Notes: generated from the letters alone by a model not told the origin. 64,000 nt of DNA from Thiobaca trueperi (GCF_004342175.1 NZ_SMAO01000005.1:248001-312000); one strand, 5' to 3'; positions 30,819 through 41,714 are shown, numbered from the stretch's first letter. Translations and numbers: made by a program.

Positions 30819-31009
30819 TAAACCGCGTCCAGCGCGAGAGGCTGAGTTTTGAGTGAATTTCGACGTTCGGCGCATCCGCAACCCTTGGCAGGGACGCGGC
30901 TAAAATTCATATTTTTTAATATTTTAAACCGCGCCAGCTCCGACAGTCGTCGATGCCGCCAAGGCCGACCCAAACCACAAAACTCACATAACGCACCGGG
31001 CGCGGTTTA
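30819..31009 (+). mobile_element. Modular repeat element (variant A+B), copy 4
   Basis: Left module 30819-30902 has the usual ends (TAAACCGCGTCCAGCGCGA, GACGCGGCTA) but its interior differs from the other A modules. The spacer and module B (30924-31009) are conserved. The last base of B is the A of the start codon of the next gene. Confidence 0.75.
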
Positions 31010-31191
31010 TGCGTGACCTCCTCGTTGCTTTGGCGCTCATGCTGGTCATCGAAGGCATTTGGCCCTTCCTGAATCCAGCGAGCTTTCGGCGCGTACTGGC
31101 GCTGATCGCACAGGAAGGCGACCGTCCGCTGCGGATCGCGGGGCTGCTGACCATGTTGCTGGGTCTTGGCCTGCTGTATCTGGTGAATTGA
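31009..31191 (+). CDS. DUF2065 family small membrane protein
   Basis: A 60-residue protein with two membrane helices (about 3-20 and 42-59) and the central NPASFRR...IGP-type stretch WPFLNPASFRRVLALIAQ typical of DUF2065, which is often encoded between hflC and hisZ/purA. Function unknown. A repeat element reaches up to the start codon, and no ribosome site is visible upstream, so expression may be weak or depend on a leaderless message. Confidence 0.8.
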   Translation: MRDLLVALALMLVIEGIWPFLNPASFRRVLALIAQEGDRPLRIAGLLTMLLGLGLLYLVN

Positions 31192-31215
31192 GAACCTGGA
31201 AACCGAGAATGGCTG

Positions 31216-32427
31216 ATGAATGAGGAACGGTGGCTGCTGCCAGCCGGTATCGAAGAAGTCCTGCCGCCCCAGGCGCGGATCGTGGAGTCGCTGCGGCGCG
31301 AGTTGCTGGATCTCTACGCGGGTTGGGGTTACGAACTCGTCATCCCGCCCTTCATCGACTATCTGGAATCGCTTCTGACCGGCACCGGTCAGGATCTCGA
31401 TCTCCAGACCTTCAAGCTGACCGACCAGTTGACCGGTCGGCTGCTTGGCGTCCGCGCCGACATGACGCCGCAGGTGGCGCGCATCGACGCCCATCATCTG
31501 CGCCGCGACACCCCGACCCGTCTCTGTTATCTGGGCACGGTTCTGCATACCCGCACCGACGGTTTCGCCGGCACCCGCAGCCCGCTTCAGATTGGCGCCG
31601 AGATCTACGGTCACGCCGGGATCGAAAGCGACGCCGAAATCCTGCGTCTGATCCTTTTAACCCTGCGTACCGCCGGCATTGGCGAAAGCTATCTGGATCT
31701 CGGCCATGTCGGCATCTTTCGCGGTTTAGCGCGTCAGGCCGGTCTGGACGATGCGCAGGAACACGCCCTGTTCGATGCGCTCCAGCGCAAGGCGGTCCCG
31801 GAGATCGAGACCCTGATCGCGGATTTCGGCGTCAGCGGCGCGCCAGCGGAGATGCTCATCGCCCTGGCCGAACTCAACGGCAGCGACGCCCTGACGCGCG
31901 CTCAAGTCGTGCTGCGCGCCGCCGACCGTCCGGTGCGCGAGGCGCTGGACTATCTGCACCGGCTCGCCGACGAACTCAGCCGCTGGCTGCCCGAGGTCTC
32001 CATTCACTATGATCTGGCCGAGCTGCGCGGCTACCGCTACAAGACCGGTGTGGTCTTTGCCGCCTTCGTCCCCGGCTGGGGGCTGGAGATTGCGCGCGGC
32101 GGACGTTATGACGACATCGGTCGGGTCTTCGGGCGCGCGCGTCCGGCAGTCGGCTTCAGTACCGATCTCAAAAGTCTGCTGAGTCACGGTCAAGGGCTCG
32201 AACAACGCTATCAGGCGACCGCTCCGGTCTATGCGCCCTGGTCCGCCGAGCCGGCCCTGCGCGAGGCCGTTGACCGGTTGCGCGAATCCGGACGTTGCGT
32301 GATCAATGCGCTGCCGGGACTGACACAGGATCCACGCCAGCTCGGCTGCCAGCAGAGGCTGGTGGAGCGCGACGGGCGCTGGGAATTAGAAACAATCGGC
32401 AACATCGATAATGAGTGGGAAGCGTAA
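31216..32427 (+). CDS. hisZ: ATP phosphoribosyltransferase regulatory subunit HisZ
   Basis: A 403-residue paralogue of histidyl-tRNA synthetase that activates short-form HisG. It has class II motif 2 (LLGVRADMTPQVARI) and motif 3-like (ARGGRYDDIGRVFGRARPAVGFS) but lacks the anticodon-binding domain. The position between hflC/DUF2065 and purA is standard for hisZ. A short hisG should therefore exist elsewhere in the genome. Confidence 0.92.
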   Translation: MNEERWLLPAGIEEVLPPQARIVESLRRELLDLYAGWGYELVIPPFIDYLESLLTGTGQDLDLQTFKLTDQLTGRLLGVRADMTPQVARIDAHHLRRDTPTRLCYLGTVLHTRTDGFAGTRSPLQIGAEIYGHAGIESDAEILRLILLTLRTAGIGESYLDLGHVGIFRGLARQAGLDDAQEHALFDALQRKAVPEIETLIADFGVSGAPAEMLIALAELNGSDALTRAQVVLRAADRPVREALDYLHRLADELSRWLPEVSIHYDLAELRGYRYKTGVVFAAFVPGWGLEIARGGRYDDIGRVFGRARPAVGFSTDLKSLLSHGQGLEQRYQATAPVYAPWSAEPALREAVDRLRESGRCVINALPGLTQDPRQLGCQQRLVERDGRWELETIGNIDNEWEA

Positions 32428-33726
<1,299 letters not shown>

Positions 33727-33814
33727 CTTATCGGCGCGGGCGTCAATGTTTACGTGATCGCCACTGGGCAAGCACTCGGTTCCTCATCCATTTTCACCAC
33801 TGTGGAGTTATCCG

Positions 33815-34387
33815 ATGCCTCTCAAAAAATGGTTTGTCTGGTCGGTGCTTGTAACAGGGTTCTGGGCTGCGGTTCCGGTGGTTGCCGAAGAAGTCCCGGC
33901 TGCCGTCCAGCAGATCGTTCCAATGCTACAGGAATGGGGAACTCATCCGACTCTGGTCGAGGCCGTGCGCCAGCAGAATGCACTCGCCCGACCGCTGGAT
34001 GAGATCAAGCGGATGGATGCTGAGTGGATGGCCGAAAGTGGAGTCACACCCTTCATGGAAGGTCTTTTGAGTAATGAGGCCGCCCAGGAACTCAAGCGGC
34101 TGGAGCAAAGCAAGCCCTATTTCACCGAACTCTTCCTGGTGGACAACCAGGGCGCCAACGTCGCCATGACCAATAAGACCTCTGACTATTGGCAGGGCGA
34201 TGAAGATAAGTTCACCCAGTCGTTCAAGGAAGGGCAGGGGGCTGTGCATCTCGGAGAGGTTAAATTCGACAGCAGTGCGCAGGTTTATCTGGTGCAGGTC
34301 TCGGTGCCGGTCATGGATGCAGGGGTTGCGATCGGCGCCATGACCATCGGCATCGATCTCGACCGCCTCGGGCAGGGAGGGCAGTAA
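33815..34387 (+). CDS. Secreted Cache/PDC-like sensor protein
   Basis: A 190-residue protein with a signal peptide (cleavage after VVA, before EEVP) and no membrane anchor afterwards. The C-terminal part, [29 protein letters not shown]...[25 protein letters not shown], has the strand order of a small Cache/PDC ligand-binding domain. It is followed 64 bases later by a chemoreceptor gene. I infer that it binds a small molecule in the periplasm and presents it to that receptor; ligand unknown. Confidence 0.7.
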   Translation: MPLKKWFVWSVLVTGFWAAVPVVAEEVPAAVQQIVPMLQEWGTHPTLVEAVRQQNALARPLDEIKRMDAEWMAESGVTPFMEGLLSNEAAQELKRLEQSKPYFTELFLVDNQGANVAMTNKTSDYWQGDEDKFTQSFKEGQGAVHLGEVKFDSSAQVYLVQVSVPVMDAGVAIGAMTIGIDLDRLGQGGQ

Positions 34388-34451
34388 TAACTGCCATCCT
34401 GGCGCAGATGGAAAGGTTCGTGCGGAAGATCCTGGCAATGGGGTTAGGTAT

Positions 34452-36116
34452 ATGAAATGGTTTCAGAATCTTGCCTTTCGTTACAAGTTGATCCTGCCGT
34501 TGGGGCTGATTACCTGTCTCTTCATCCTGTTTGCCTGGAGCACTTTGTACCGTGTCGATGCGCTCGGTATGGAGGTTGCTGATCTGGTTCGAACCGATGT
34601 GCCAGTGGTTGAAAACCTATTGCAGGCTGACCGCGACCTGTATCAGGCGCTGGTGGCCGAACGCACCCTGATCTTCATGGATGTCAGTTCGCCAGCCTAT
34701 GGTGGGATGACCGCGCAGCATGCCGAAAATGTCAAACAGGCACACGACAGAATTGATCGGGCGGCCGCCATGCTTGCCGCCAGCCATCTGGGGATGGCGC
34801 CGGATATCGCGGATAAATTGGATTTATTCAGTGAATTGCATCATCGATGGGAAGCGTTGAGCAATCAGGTCGTGCAGGAGCGAAGCTCCGATACCAGGGC
34901 CGGGCGCTCGACTGCAATCAATCTTACCCTGCGCGAGGCGAGCGATGCCTTCGAGCAGATGCGGGCGGTCTTGGATGAGCTTGAAGAGATCGTCATCGAC
35001 ATGTCTCAGCGAGCCGCCGAGCGTGCCGAGGCGGGCGTTGCTGCCAGCCGACTGCAAACCCTGACCCTGCTTGCGGTTGGTCTTGGCATCCTGGCATTGG
35101 TGATATTCGGATTGCCGCCGCTGATCCTCGGTCCCCTGCGCAGCATCCTGAATCGTCTGCAGGATATTGCCGAAGGCGAGGGGGATCTCACCGCGCGGTT
35201 GAAGGAAGATGCCAATGACGAGGTCGGTCAGATGGCGAGGGTGGTCAATCGTCTCCTCGCCAAGTTGCAGAAACTCGTCTCACAGGCCGCCGTTTCGGCG
35301 GAACAGGTCAATGCCGCCTCTGAGCGCCTGGCGATGGTGGCGACCGAGAGCGATGAGACCATGCTGGAGCAGTTGACCCAGATTCAGATGGTGGCGACGG
35401 CGATGCATGAGATGGCGGCAACGGTAAACGAGGTCGCACGCAATACCGCGCAGGCGGCAGAGAGCGCCCGTAACGCCGATACCGGCGTTCGCTCGGGTGC
35501 CAGGGTCGTGGCTGAGGCGTCGGTCGCAATCGAACAGCTTGCCGAGGTGGTATCCAGGGCGGCGGATGCCATGGCCGTGCTGGAGTCCGAAACGAAGCGG
35601 ATTGGCGCCGTGCTGGAGGTCATCAAGGGGGTCGCCGAGCAGACCAGTCTGCTTGCCTTGAACGCGGCCATTGAGGCGGCGCGGGCGGGCGAACGGGGTC
35701 GTGGTTTCGCCGTGGTCGCCGCCGAGGTACGCAATCTGGCCTCGCGCACCCAGCAGTCAACGGGTGAGATCGAATCGATGATCGCGTCCCTGCAATCCAG
35801 CACCCGGAATGTGGTCGAGGTCATGCAAACGGGGCGCAGCATGGTTGACTCAACCCTGCAAAAAGCGACCCAGGCTGGCGGCTCACTGGAAGAGATCACC
35901 CGTGCAGTAGCGATCATCAATGACATGAATATGCAGATCGCCAACGCAGCCGAAGAACAGACGGCTGTCACCGAGGAAATCAACAGCAACACCATCCGTA
36001 TTCAGGGTCTGGCCGAGCAGACGGTCGAAGCGAATCGTCAGACGGCAATGACGCGGACTGATCTGGTGTCGCTCGCTCAGTCGTTGCGTGCCGGTTTGGC
36101 GCAGTTCAAGGTCTGA
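34452..36116 (+). CDS. Methyl-accepting chemotaxis protein
   Basis: A 554-residue transmembrane chemoreceptor. Helix 1 is at about 12-34 and helix 2 at about 203-227, enclosing a ~170-residue mostly helical periplasmic domain. A HAMP domain (about 225-280) and a long coiled-coil signalling domain follow, with the kinase-contact tip [19 protein letters not shown] and [15 protein letters not shown]. No C-terminal CheR/CheB pentapeptide is visible. Paired with the secreted sensor gene just upstream. Confidence 0.93.
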   Translation: MKWFQNLAFRYKLILPLGLITCLFILFAWSTLYRVDALGMEVADLVRTDVPVVENLLQADRDLYQALVAERTLIFMDVSSPAYGGMTAQHAENVKQAHDRIDRAAAMLAASHLGMAPDIADKLDLFSELHHRWEALSNQVVQERSSDTRAGRSTAINLTLREASDAFEQMRAVLDELEEIVIDMSQRAAERAEAGVAASRLQTLTLLAVGLGILALVIFGLPPLILGPLRSILNRLQDIAEGEGDLTARLKEDANDEVGQMARVVNRLLAKLQKLVSQAAVSAEQVNAASERLAMVATESDETMLEQLTQIQMVATAMHEMAATVNEVARNTAQAAESARNADTGVRSGARVVAEASVAIEQLAEVVSRAADAMAVLESETKRIGAVLEVIKGVAEQTSLLALNAAIEAARAGERGRGFAVVAAEVRNLASRTQQSTGEIESMIASLQSSTRNVVEVMQTGRSMVDSTLQKATQAGGSLEEITRAVAIINDMNMQIANAAEEQTAVTEEINSNTIRIQGLAEQTVEANRQTAMTRTDLVSLAQSLRAGLAQFKV

Positions 36117-36138
36117 CCGACTACAAGGAAAACTGGTT

Positions 36139-38415
36139 ATGGCCCCCCGAAACGAATCGCCCCCATCGAGTCTTGCCTCACCAGGTCAGACGACAGACGA
36201 CCAATGGACGGTCGCCGACATCATCGACTTCGAGTATTACCTTGACGCCGACGAGCAGTCGCTGCGCGAGCATCCAGCCGCGCGCAAGACGCTCGCTGAT
36301 CGTGACCGATCCATCTATCTGGACCAGATCGCGGGCCAGATCGGGCCGCATGAACCCCATACGTTGCCGCATCGCCGCGCGAGTCTGTTTCACTGGCTGA
36401 CGGCGCGGCGCGCCAGCGAAGAACCGGACATCCGGGCGCTGCTGCCGGGGAATGCCTTCGCGACGGTTCAGTCCTGGGGCGCGCTGCTGCTGGCGGTCCT
36501 GGGCTTCCTGGCGGGCGTCGGTCTGGCGTCCGCCCTGCTGAGTTACGATGGGCAGCGTCCGGTCAGCGTTCCCTGGTATGTCTTTCTGCTGGTCGTGGTT
36601 CAATTCCTGCTGGTGCTGGCGGCGGTCTCGGCCTGGCTGATGCACCGGATGCGGCGGGACGGACTGGCCGGACAGGATGGCTGGCTGTTGAGCCGCGTCC
36701 TGCGTCCAGCCTTTACCCGCACCGCCCGCTGGTTGCAGCAGCAGCGTCTGCACCATGTCACGGACGAGGTGCGCGAGCGGGCGCTGGCGACCCAGGGACT
36801 GCTGAAATCGCAATATGCCGTTTATGGCGCGGTCTCCTATCTGCCCCTGCTGATCCCGGCCCAGGTATTCGGGGTCGCGTTCAATGTCGGGGTCATTCTG
36901 ACCACGGTCATGCTGGAATTCTTTACCGATCTGGCCTTCGGCTGGGGCTCTTCGCTGGTCGCCCATGCGCAGACCGTCCATGACATCGTGCGGGTCATCG
37001 CCTCGCCCTGGAGTTGGCTGTTCGGCGAGGGTATCGGCTATCCGACGCTCGAACAGATCGAAGGATCCCGCGTCAATCTGGCGCAATGGGCCTCCGCCAC
37101 CTCGGGTGCGGGGCTGGACCCGGAACACCTGCACTCCTGGCGCTGGTTTCTGGTGCTGGCCGTCTTCACCTATGGCCTCCTGCCACGGCTGATTCTGCTG
37201 GGGATCTCGGTGCTGATGCAGCGTCTGACGCTGCTCCGGCTGCCCTTTACCCATGCCCGGATCCAGGCGCTCTATGCCCGTATGCTGACGCCGCGTCTGG
37301 AAACCGGGGTGGCGGCGCATCAGACGGGCTCAGAGATGCCGATTCCGGCGCCGCTTGCGCCACGTCAGCCCGGTGCCGAAGCGCCACGCGAGGAACGATC
37401 AGCCACAGTCACCACGGCGCGTCCCTGGCGCGAGCCACCCCATCCACTGCCGCTGGTCAGGCCTGCGGATGAGCCATTCCCGTCGGCACCGCCCGACGTC
37501 AAGCCCGACTCCCTCTCCGCTCAACCGGATCCTGCACCCGATGCCCCGCCACTGGCATTGGTTTCACCGTCCGCGCTTGCAGAAATCGATTCGGAACCCG
37601 AGCCCCAGCCGGAACCAGGGCCGAAGATCGAATCCGCGCCTGAGTCGCAGCCGGAGCCCGAACCGCAGTTTGAACCTGAACCTGAGTCACAGGCTGAGCC
37701 TGAGCCTGAGACCGAATCCGCGCCTGAGTCACAGCCGGAACCCGAACCGCAGTTTGAACCTGAACCTGAGTCACAGGCTGAACCCGAGCCGCAGCCGGAA
37801 CCTGGGGCGCAGATCGAACCCGAATCTGAGTTGCAGTCGGAACCTGAGCCGCAGCCGGAGTCTGAACCCCTGCTCGAATCCGAGCCTGAGCCACAGGAGC
37901 CCGAGCCGCAGCCCCAGCCTGCTGCATCCTTAACGGATCGCGAAGACGCGATTCGTTTTGCCCCGGATGCCTGTCTGCTGCTGGTGCATGTGGATGTGGA
38001 CGATGTGCTGGAAGAAGCGGACCGCCCGCGTCTCGAACGACTCCTGATGCAGCTCACCGGCTGGCGCGTCTCAGCCTATGCAACCTTTGGCGCCGGCAGC
38101 GCCATGGCCGAACAGGCGCTCGCCCTGCTCGACGCGGGAGACTGGCAGGCGCCGCCGCCACGCATCGCCGTGATCCAGGATGGCTCCCAGCCGCCGATCA
38201 CCGAGAATCTGGTCTTTCTGCGCCAGTTGCGCGCCACGACCGGCGCTCAGGCCCAGATTCTGCTCGCACTGGTGGGCGATCCCGAGGATGACGACCGTCT
38301 GCCGCCGCTGCGTGCCTTCGATTACACCGACTGGCAGCGCAAGATCGATCAGATGGCCGATCCCTATCTGCGCCTGGAGATGCTGGCGTCGCCCGAGGAA
38401 CAGGGAGAAGACTGA
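36139..38415 (+). CDS. DUF2868 membrane protein with Glu/Pro-rich linker
   Basis: A 758-residue protein. The N-terminal ~370 residues form a DUF2868-type region with membrane helices near 112-134, 144-168, about 235-275 and about 345-370. Then comes a linker (about 410-600) dominated by Glu-Pro-Gln repeats, and a C-terminal ~150-residue alpha/beta domain ([19 protein letters not shown] onward). Members usually lie next to a DUF3482 GTPase, as here, where the stop and next start overlap (TGATG). Role unknown. The linker makes the protein longer than most relatives I would expect. Confidence 0.8.
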   Translation: MAPRNESPPSSLASPGQTTDDQWTVADIIDFEYYLDADEQSLREHPAARKTLADRDRSIYLDQIAGQIGPHEPHTLPHRRASLFHWLTARRASEEPDIRALLPGNAFATVQSWGALLLAVLGFLAGVGLASALLSYDGQRPVSVPWYVFLLVVVQFLLVLAAVSAWLMHRMRRDGLAGQDGWLLSRVLRPAFTRTARWLQQQRLHHVTDEVRERALATQGLLKSQYAVYGAVSYLPLLIPAQVFGVAFNVGVILTTVMLEFFTDLAFGWGSSLVAHAQTVHDIVRVIASPWSWLFGEGIGYPTLEQIEGSRVNLAQWASATSGAGLDPEHLHSWRWFLVLAVFTYGLLPRLILLGISVLMQRLTLLRLPFTHARIQALYARMLTPRLETGVAAHQTGSEMPIPAPLAPRQPGAEAPREERSATVTTARPWREPPHPLPLVRPADEPFPSAPPDVKPDSLSAQPDPAPDAPPLALVSPSALAEIDSEPEPQPEPGPKIESAPESQPEPEPQFEPEPESQAEPEPETESAPESQPEPEPQFEPEPESQAEPEPQPEPGAQIEPESELQSEPEPQPESEPLLESEPEPQEPEPQPQPAASLTDREDAIRFAPDACLLLVHVDVDDVLEEADRPRLERLLMQLTGWRVSAYATFGAGSAMAEQALALLDAGDWQAPPPRIAVIQDGSQPPITENLVFLRQLRATTGAQAQILLALVGDPEDDDRLPPLRAFDYTDWQRKIDQMADPYLRLEMLASPEEQGED
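37630..37797 (+). repeat. 84-bp tandem duplication coding the Glu/Pro linker
   Basis: Two nearly identical copies (37630-37713 and 37714-37797), each coding 28 residues that start [14 protein letters not shown]. They sit inside a wider run of shorter EPEPQ repeats. The multiple-of-three length keeps the frame, so copy number can change without breaking the gene. Confidence 0.8.
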
Positions 38416-39857
38416 TGGCGGAAATCAAGATTCCACGTCTGGCCATCATGGGACACCCCAACGCGGGCAAGTCTTCGGTGGTCGCGACCCTGACCGAAAA
38501 CGACTGCATCGCCATCGACAAGCGCGCTGGCACCACGACGGAATCGGATGCCTACCCGGTCGTCATCGATGGCTGCACGGTCATCGAGTTCATCGACACC
38601 CCCGGTTTTCAGAACCCGAACGCCATCCTGGAATGGTTTCAGGCGAATGAGAACGAGCGGGATCTGGCCCGCGCCTTCGTTGACAGTCATCGCGACAATC
38701 CGCTGTTTGCGCATGATTGCGCGCTGCTGGAGCCGGTCGCGGACGGGGCGGGCATCATCCTGGTGGTCGATGGTTCCAAACGGATCAAGGAAAAGGATCG
38801 GGTCGAGATCGAGCTGCTGCGTCTCACTGCCCGCCCGCGCATGGCGATCCTCAACAATCTGACCAATCAGACCCGCCACATGGAGCAGTGGCAGGATGCA
38901 CTGAGCAAGGCGTTCAACTCAGTGCGCGCGTTCAACGCGCACCGCGCTACCTACGCCGAGCGCATCAAGCTGCTGCATGCCCTGAAGAGCATCGACCAGC
39001 GTTGGGAGCAGCGGATCGAGGACGCCATCGACGCCTTTGCGCGCGACTGGGAACGGCGCACCGATCAGGCCGTCGCCACGATTCTGGATCTGCTCAAGGA
39101 CGCCCTGTCCTATCAGGTTTCCAGGGTGGTCAAAGACAAACACATCATCTTTCAGAGCGGGCGGGATCGGGTCAAGGCCGAGGTCGTGGCCGAATTCGAG
39201 GATGGTCTGCGACGGCTGGAGCGCACCGCTCAGGAGCAGATTCGGGCGCATTTCCGGCATCACGTCTGGAATGTGGCGTCCGACTCCATCCTGGGTCAGG
39301 ATCTGCTGTCGGACGATGTCGGTCAGGCGCTGGGTCTGTCCAGACGTCAGCTCGCACTGGTCGGCATGGCCGCCGGGGCGGCCTCCGGCGTCTCGATCGA
39401 TCTGGTCACCGTTGGTCATTCGCTGGGGGCTGGCGCCTTGATCGGCGCGGCCACCGGCGGGGTGCTTGGCGTGGTCGGCGGCAAGGCGCTGGCGAAGCTG
39501 AACATCGAGCGTGCGCCCGGCACCCATCGTTTCATCCTGGGACCGGTGACGAATCCCCGTTTTCCCTTCGTGCTGCTCGACCGCATCCTGCTTTACAGCG
39601 CACGCGCCATGAACTGGTCACATGGTCGGCAGGCCGCCGAGGAAGACGCCCCCGACAAGGTGCCGGAGAAGGCCGTTGTCCGCAAACAGGGCTTCAGCGA
39701 GGAACTGTCCGCCCAGCAGAAGCGCGAGCTGGCGCATTTCTTCAATGCCGCCCGACGCGGCAGGGAGTCGGATCGCGAACCGCAATGCGCCGAGATCGTC
39801 AAGGGACTCCTGCGCGGGCTTTCACTGAGCGAGATCGACAGCCGCAGCAATCTTTAG
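38415..39857 (+). CDS. DUF3482 domain GTPase
   Basis: A 480-residue GTPase of the Era/TrmE-like group. G1 is GHPNAGKS (13-20), a switch region GTTTESDAYPV, and G3 IDTPGF. A DUF3482-type C-terminal half follows, with a Gly-rich hydrophobic segment (AAGAASGVSIDLVTVGHSLGAGALIGAATGG split around 305-345) that may touch the membrane. Coupled by a one-base overlap to the DUF2868 gene, which suggests a membrane-bound GTPase complex of unknown role. G4 appears as LNNLT, not canonical NKxD, which should affect nucleotide specificity. Confidence 0.85.
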   Translation: MAEIKIPRLAIMGHPNAGKSSVVATLTENDCIAIDKRAGTTTESDAYPVVIDGCTVIEFIDTPGFQNPNAILEWFQANENERDLARAFVDSHRDNPLFAHDCALLEPVADGAGIILVVDGSKRIKEKDRVEIELLRLTARPRMAILNNLTNQTRHMEQWQDALSKAFNSVRAFNAHRATYAERIKLLHALKSIDQRWEQRIEDAIDAFARDWERRTDQAVATILDLLKDALSYQVSRVVKDKHIIFQSGRDRVKAEVVAEFEDGLRRLERTAQEQIRAHFRHHVWNVASDSILGQDLLSDDVGQALGLSRRQLALVGMAAGAASGVSIDLVTVGHSLGAGALIGAATGGVLGVVGGKALAKLNIERAPGTHRFILGPVTNPRFPFVLLDRILLYSARAMNWSHGRQAAEEDAPDKVPEKAVVRKQGFSEELSAQQKRELAHFFNAARRGRESDREPQCAEIVKGLLRGLSLSEIDSRSNL

Positions 39858-39972
39858 ATACCGTGTTTCTTTCCGACTTCCGCCAGTCAGGCTTGCATGC
39901 CCTGATGATGTTCGCCAGAATGCCTACTGAATGTAGGAACATCAGGTGGGCGCCTTGAGCCCGAGGCAGCAT

Positions 39973-40326
39973 ATGAAAGCGTTAAGTATCAGGGAGTTGA
40001 AGAACAATCCGTCGGCGGCTCTGCGGGATGCGCAGACGGACGATCTGGTGGTCGTGATGAATCGGCAACAGCCGCAGGCGCTGCTGGTCGATCTTGCGCG
40101 TTTGGGGGCCGCAGATCTTTCCGGCGTGAAATTCGCGCTCGCAGTTGCCCTGTTCCGGCAGGGCAATGTGTCGCTTGGTTATGCTGCCCGCATTGCGGGC
40201 CTATCGGTTTCGGCCATGATCGAGCGGCTTGGGCGCATGGGGATTCCGATCGTGAATGTCGATGATCGTGAGTTGGATCACGACCTTTCCGCGATCGAGA
40301 CATGGCAGTGCCGCCAGTCCGCCTGA
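39973..40326 (+). CDS. Antitoxin, Phd-like N-terminus fused to UPF0175 domain
   Basis: A 117-residue protein. Residues 1-45 (MKALSIRELKNNPSAALRD...VVVMNRQQPQALLVDL) have the Phd/YefM DNA-binding pattern. Residues ~55-115 (FALAVALFRQGNVSLGYAARIAGLSVSAM...LGRMGIPIVN) have the UPF0175 helix-turn-helix pattern. UPF0175 proteins often partner DUF3368 PIN toxins, which is the next gene, overlapping by 25 bases. The fusion gives two DNA-binding modules in one antitoxin. Confidence 0.8.
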   Translation: MKALSIRELKNNPSAALRDAQTDDLVVVMNRQQPQALLVDLARLGAADLSGVKFALAVALFRQGNVSLGYAARIAGLSVSAMIERLGRMGIPIVNVDDRELDHDLSAIETWQCRQSA

Positions 40327-40820
40327 TCATCGCCGATGCCGGGCCGCTGATCGTCCTGTCCCGGGTGGGACAATTGGGCATCCTGCAACAGGTGTTCGGC
40401 AAGGTTTGCATCACAGACGCTGTTCAGGATGAGCTCTTGGCGGGTGGCACCTTCCCTGGGCAAACAGAGATCAAGGTGGCACTGGCGGATTGGATTGAGG
40501 CCGTGACGGTGGACATCGGACTGTGGGAACCCGCCAATCCGGACTTGGGCGCGGGCGAGACGTCAAGCATCTATCTGGCGTTGCAGTGCCCGGGCAGCCT
40601 GCTGATTCTCGATGACGCCGCCGCCCGGCGTGAGGCTGATTGGCGTGGTTTGAACTATGTCGGCCTGGTCGGTGTGGTGCTGGAGGCCAAGCGGCGGGGG
40701 CACATCAAACAGGCCAGGCCATTGCTTCAGTCGATCCAGAAGGCGGGCTATTTTCTGAGCGCGCAACTGCTGGACAGGGCGCTGACCACAGTGGGCGAAG
40801 GTAGCTGTTCTTCTGACTAA
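40302..40820 (+). CDS. DUF3368 PIN-domain toxin
   Basis: A 172-residue PIN-fold predicted ribonuclease. Acidic residues are in IADAGPLIVLS, the DELL/E pair of AVQDELLAGG, LGAGETSSIYLA and ILDDAAARREAD, the usual spacing of PIN catalytic sites. The start inside the antitoxin gene indicates coupling. The TAA stop (40818-40820) is the first triplet of a repeat element terminus, and the last residues (EGSCSSD) look non-conserved. Confidence 0.82.
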   Translation: MAVPPVRLIIADAGPLIVLSRVGQLGILQQVFGKVCITDAVQDELLAGGTFPGQTEIKVALADWIEAVTVDIGLWEPANPDLGAGETSSIYLALQCPGSLLILDDAAARREADWRGLNYVGLVGVVLEAKRRGHIKQARPLLQSIQKAGYFLSAQLLDRALTTVGEGSCSSD

Positions 40821-41010
40821 ACCGCGTCCAGTGCGATATGCGTAATTTTCAATTTGTGTTTAGCTCTGGGGAAGTCAACGACATCAGTGGAGGCGAGGTT
40901 TAAAATTTATATTTTTTAATGCCTTAAGCCGCGCCAGCGCCGATAATCCTTGAGTCTGCCAAGGCCGATCTGATCCACAAAGATCGCATGCCGTGCTGGG
41001 CGCGGTTTAA
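40818..41010 (+). mobile_element. Modular repeat element (A+B), copy 5
   Basis: Module A 40818-40902, AT-rich spacer, module B 40924-41010. Inner ends have drifted (GAGGTTTA, TTAAGCCGCG). The left junction is CTAA rather than TTAA and provides the stop codon of the PIN toxin. It marks the left edge of the AT-rich accessory region. Confidence 0.75.
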
Positions 41011-41027
41011 ATGAGTTGTTTGGCATG

Positions 41028-41050
41028 TGACTGCGAGATCTCGGCAGTCA
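41028..41050. repeat. Short hairpin downstream of the DUF2442 gene
   Basis: TGACTGC and GCAGTCA arms around GAGATCTCG, which is itself palindromic. It lies about 50 bases after the DUF2442 stop on the minus strand and could end that transcript, though a T-run is missing. The 14-mer GGCATGTGACTGCG beside it recurs near 44171. Confidence 0.5.
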
Positions 41051-41096
41051 TGTCGATATCTCAAAGCCACTGGTTCACGAAAAGCGCATCAAGCAT

Positions 41097-41363
41097 CTAC
41101 ATGCTGCTTGACTTAAGCGGAAATCGCTCTGGATGTTCAATGATTTCCCTGGTTAAATCGACATCCAGGTCGGGCCAATAGAAATGGTCGGGCGCTTGCT
41201 CTTCTACGTTTATGATTGACTTGATGGTCTTTTCTTTAAACCACGGAAAATCATCATACGACATGAATAATTCTTTTTCATGGGCCAGCAGCCATACCCC
41301 ATGCGTAGAAATGTTAGTGACTTCCACCGCTGAAATGCTGTTGCCATGCGCTGACAGGCTCAT
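41097..41363 (-). CDS. DUF2442 domain protein
   Basis: An 88-residue protein with the DUF2442 pattern: ISAVEVTNISTHGVWLLAHEKELFMSYDDFPWF is followed by FYWPDLDVDLTREIIEHPERFPL. It pairs with the DUF4160 gene directly upstream, overlapping it by 50 bases, the usual two-gene arrangement thought to act as a toxin-antitoxin-like module. Codon use is more AT-rich than the flanking core genes. Confidence 0.8.
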   Translation of the reverse strand: MSLSAHGNSISAVEVTNISTHGVWLLAHEKELFMSYDDFPWFKEKTIKSIINVEEQAPDHFYWPDLDVDLTREIIEHPERFPLKSSSM

Positions 41364-41562
41364 TGTAATGAACCTCGACGAGTGACTCTATTTGCTTTAA
41401 TTGTGTTCTGGAATACTTGTGATTTCTGGCAAGTTCAATTTCAGGCTCAAGCCAGGATTTCGCTTCTCCCTCACCAGATGCCACATGGACATGCATCCTT
41501 TCCTCTTCCCTTGAGAAGAAGAAAAATCGATACCCACTTTCCTTGAATACTGTTGGGCTTAT
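41314..41562 (-). pseudogene. DUF4160 domain protein with start codon changed to ATA
   Basis: The reading frame from 41562 encodes the complete DUF4160 pattern (SPTVFKESGYRFFFFSREEERMHVHVASG, WLEPEIELARN, LKQIESLVEVH, WQQHFSG; 82 residues). A ribosome site AGGTGA stands at the right distance, but the codon where family members start is ATA instead of ATG. No ATG, GTG or TTG precedes it in frame. Translation may use ATA weakly, or restart at MHVHV (41496), which would remove the first strand. It is either a very weakly expressed gene or recently inactivated. Confidence 0.65.
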
Positions 41563-41588
41563 TTCACCTGCTGCACATAACGAATCGG

Positions 41589-41708
41589 TTAAGCGGGTCC
41601 GCTGACATTGTCTTGCAGAATGAGCGCTGCGCCGTCGTCGGGATCGCTCTTGAACCGCTTTTTTATAGGCAGTTTCTGCTGTAAATGTTGGGGTTCACTC
41701 TCGTTCAC
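41589..41708 (-). CDS. Possible 39-residue protein
   Basis: A short frame with GTG start at 41708 and TAA at 41589, coding a hydrophilic peptide with KKRFKSDPDDGAALILQDNVSG near the end. It lies just inside the sequence that follows the attC site on the minus strand and 26 bases before the DUF4160 frame. The composition looks protein-like rather than random, but it is short and I know no family. Confidence 0.3.
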   Translation of the reverse strand: MNESEPQHLQQKLPIKKRFKSDPDDGAALILQDNVSGPA

Positions 41709-41714
41709 CTCAAC

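Noticed and set aside
36178-37320. A 380-codon open frame on the - strand
   Set aside because: Antisense to the DUF2868 gene, Gln/Arg-rich shadow.
41560-41660. Second attC site around GTTAAGC/GCTTAAC
   Set aside because: One half resembles an attC arm (GCTTAAC...GTTATGT), but no matching R'' or L'' was found and GTTATGT does not fit GTTRRRY.
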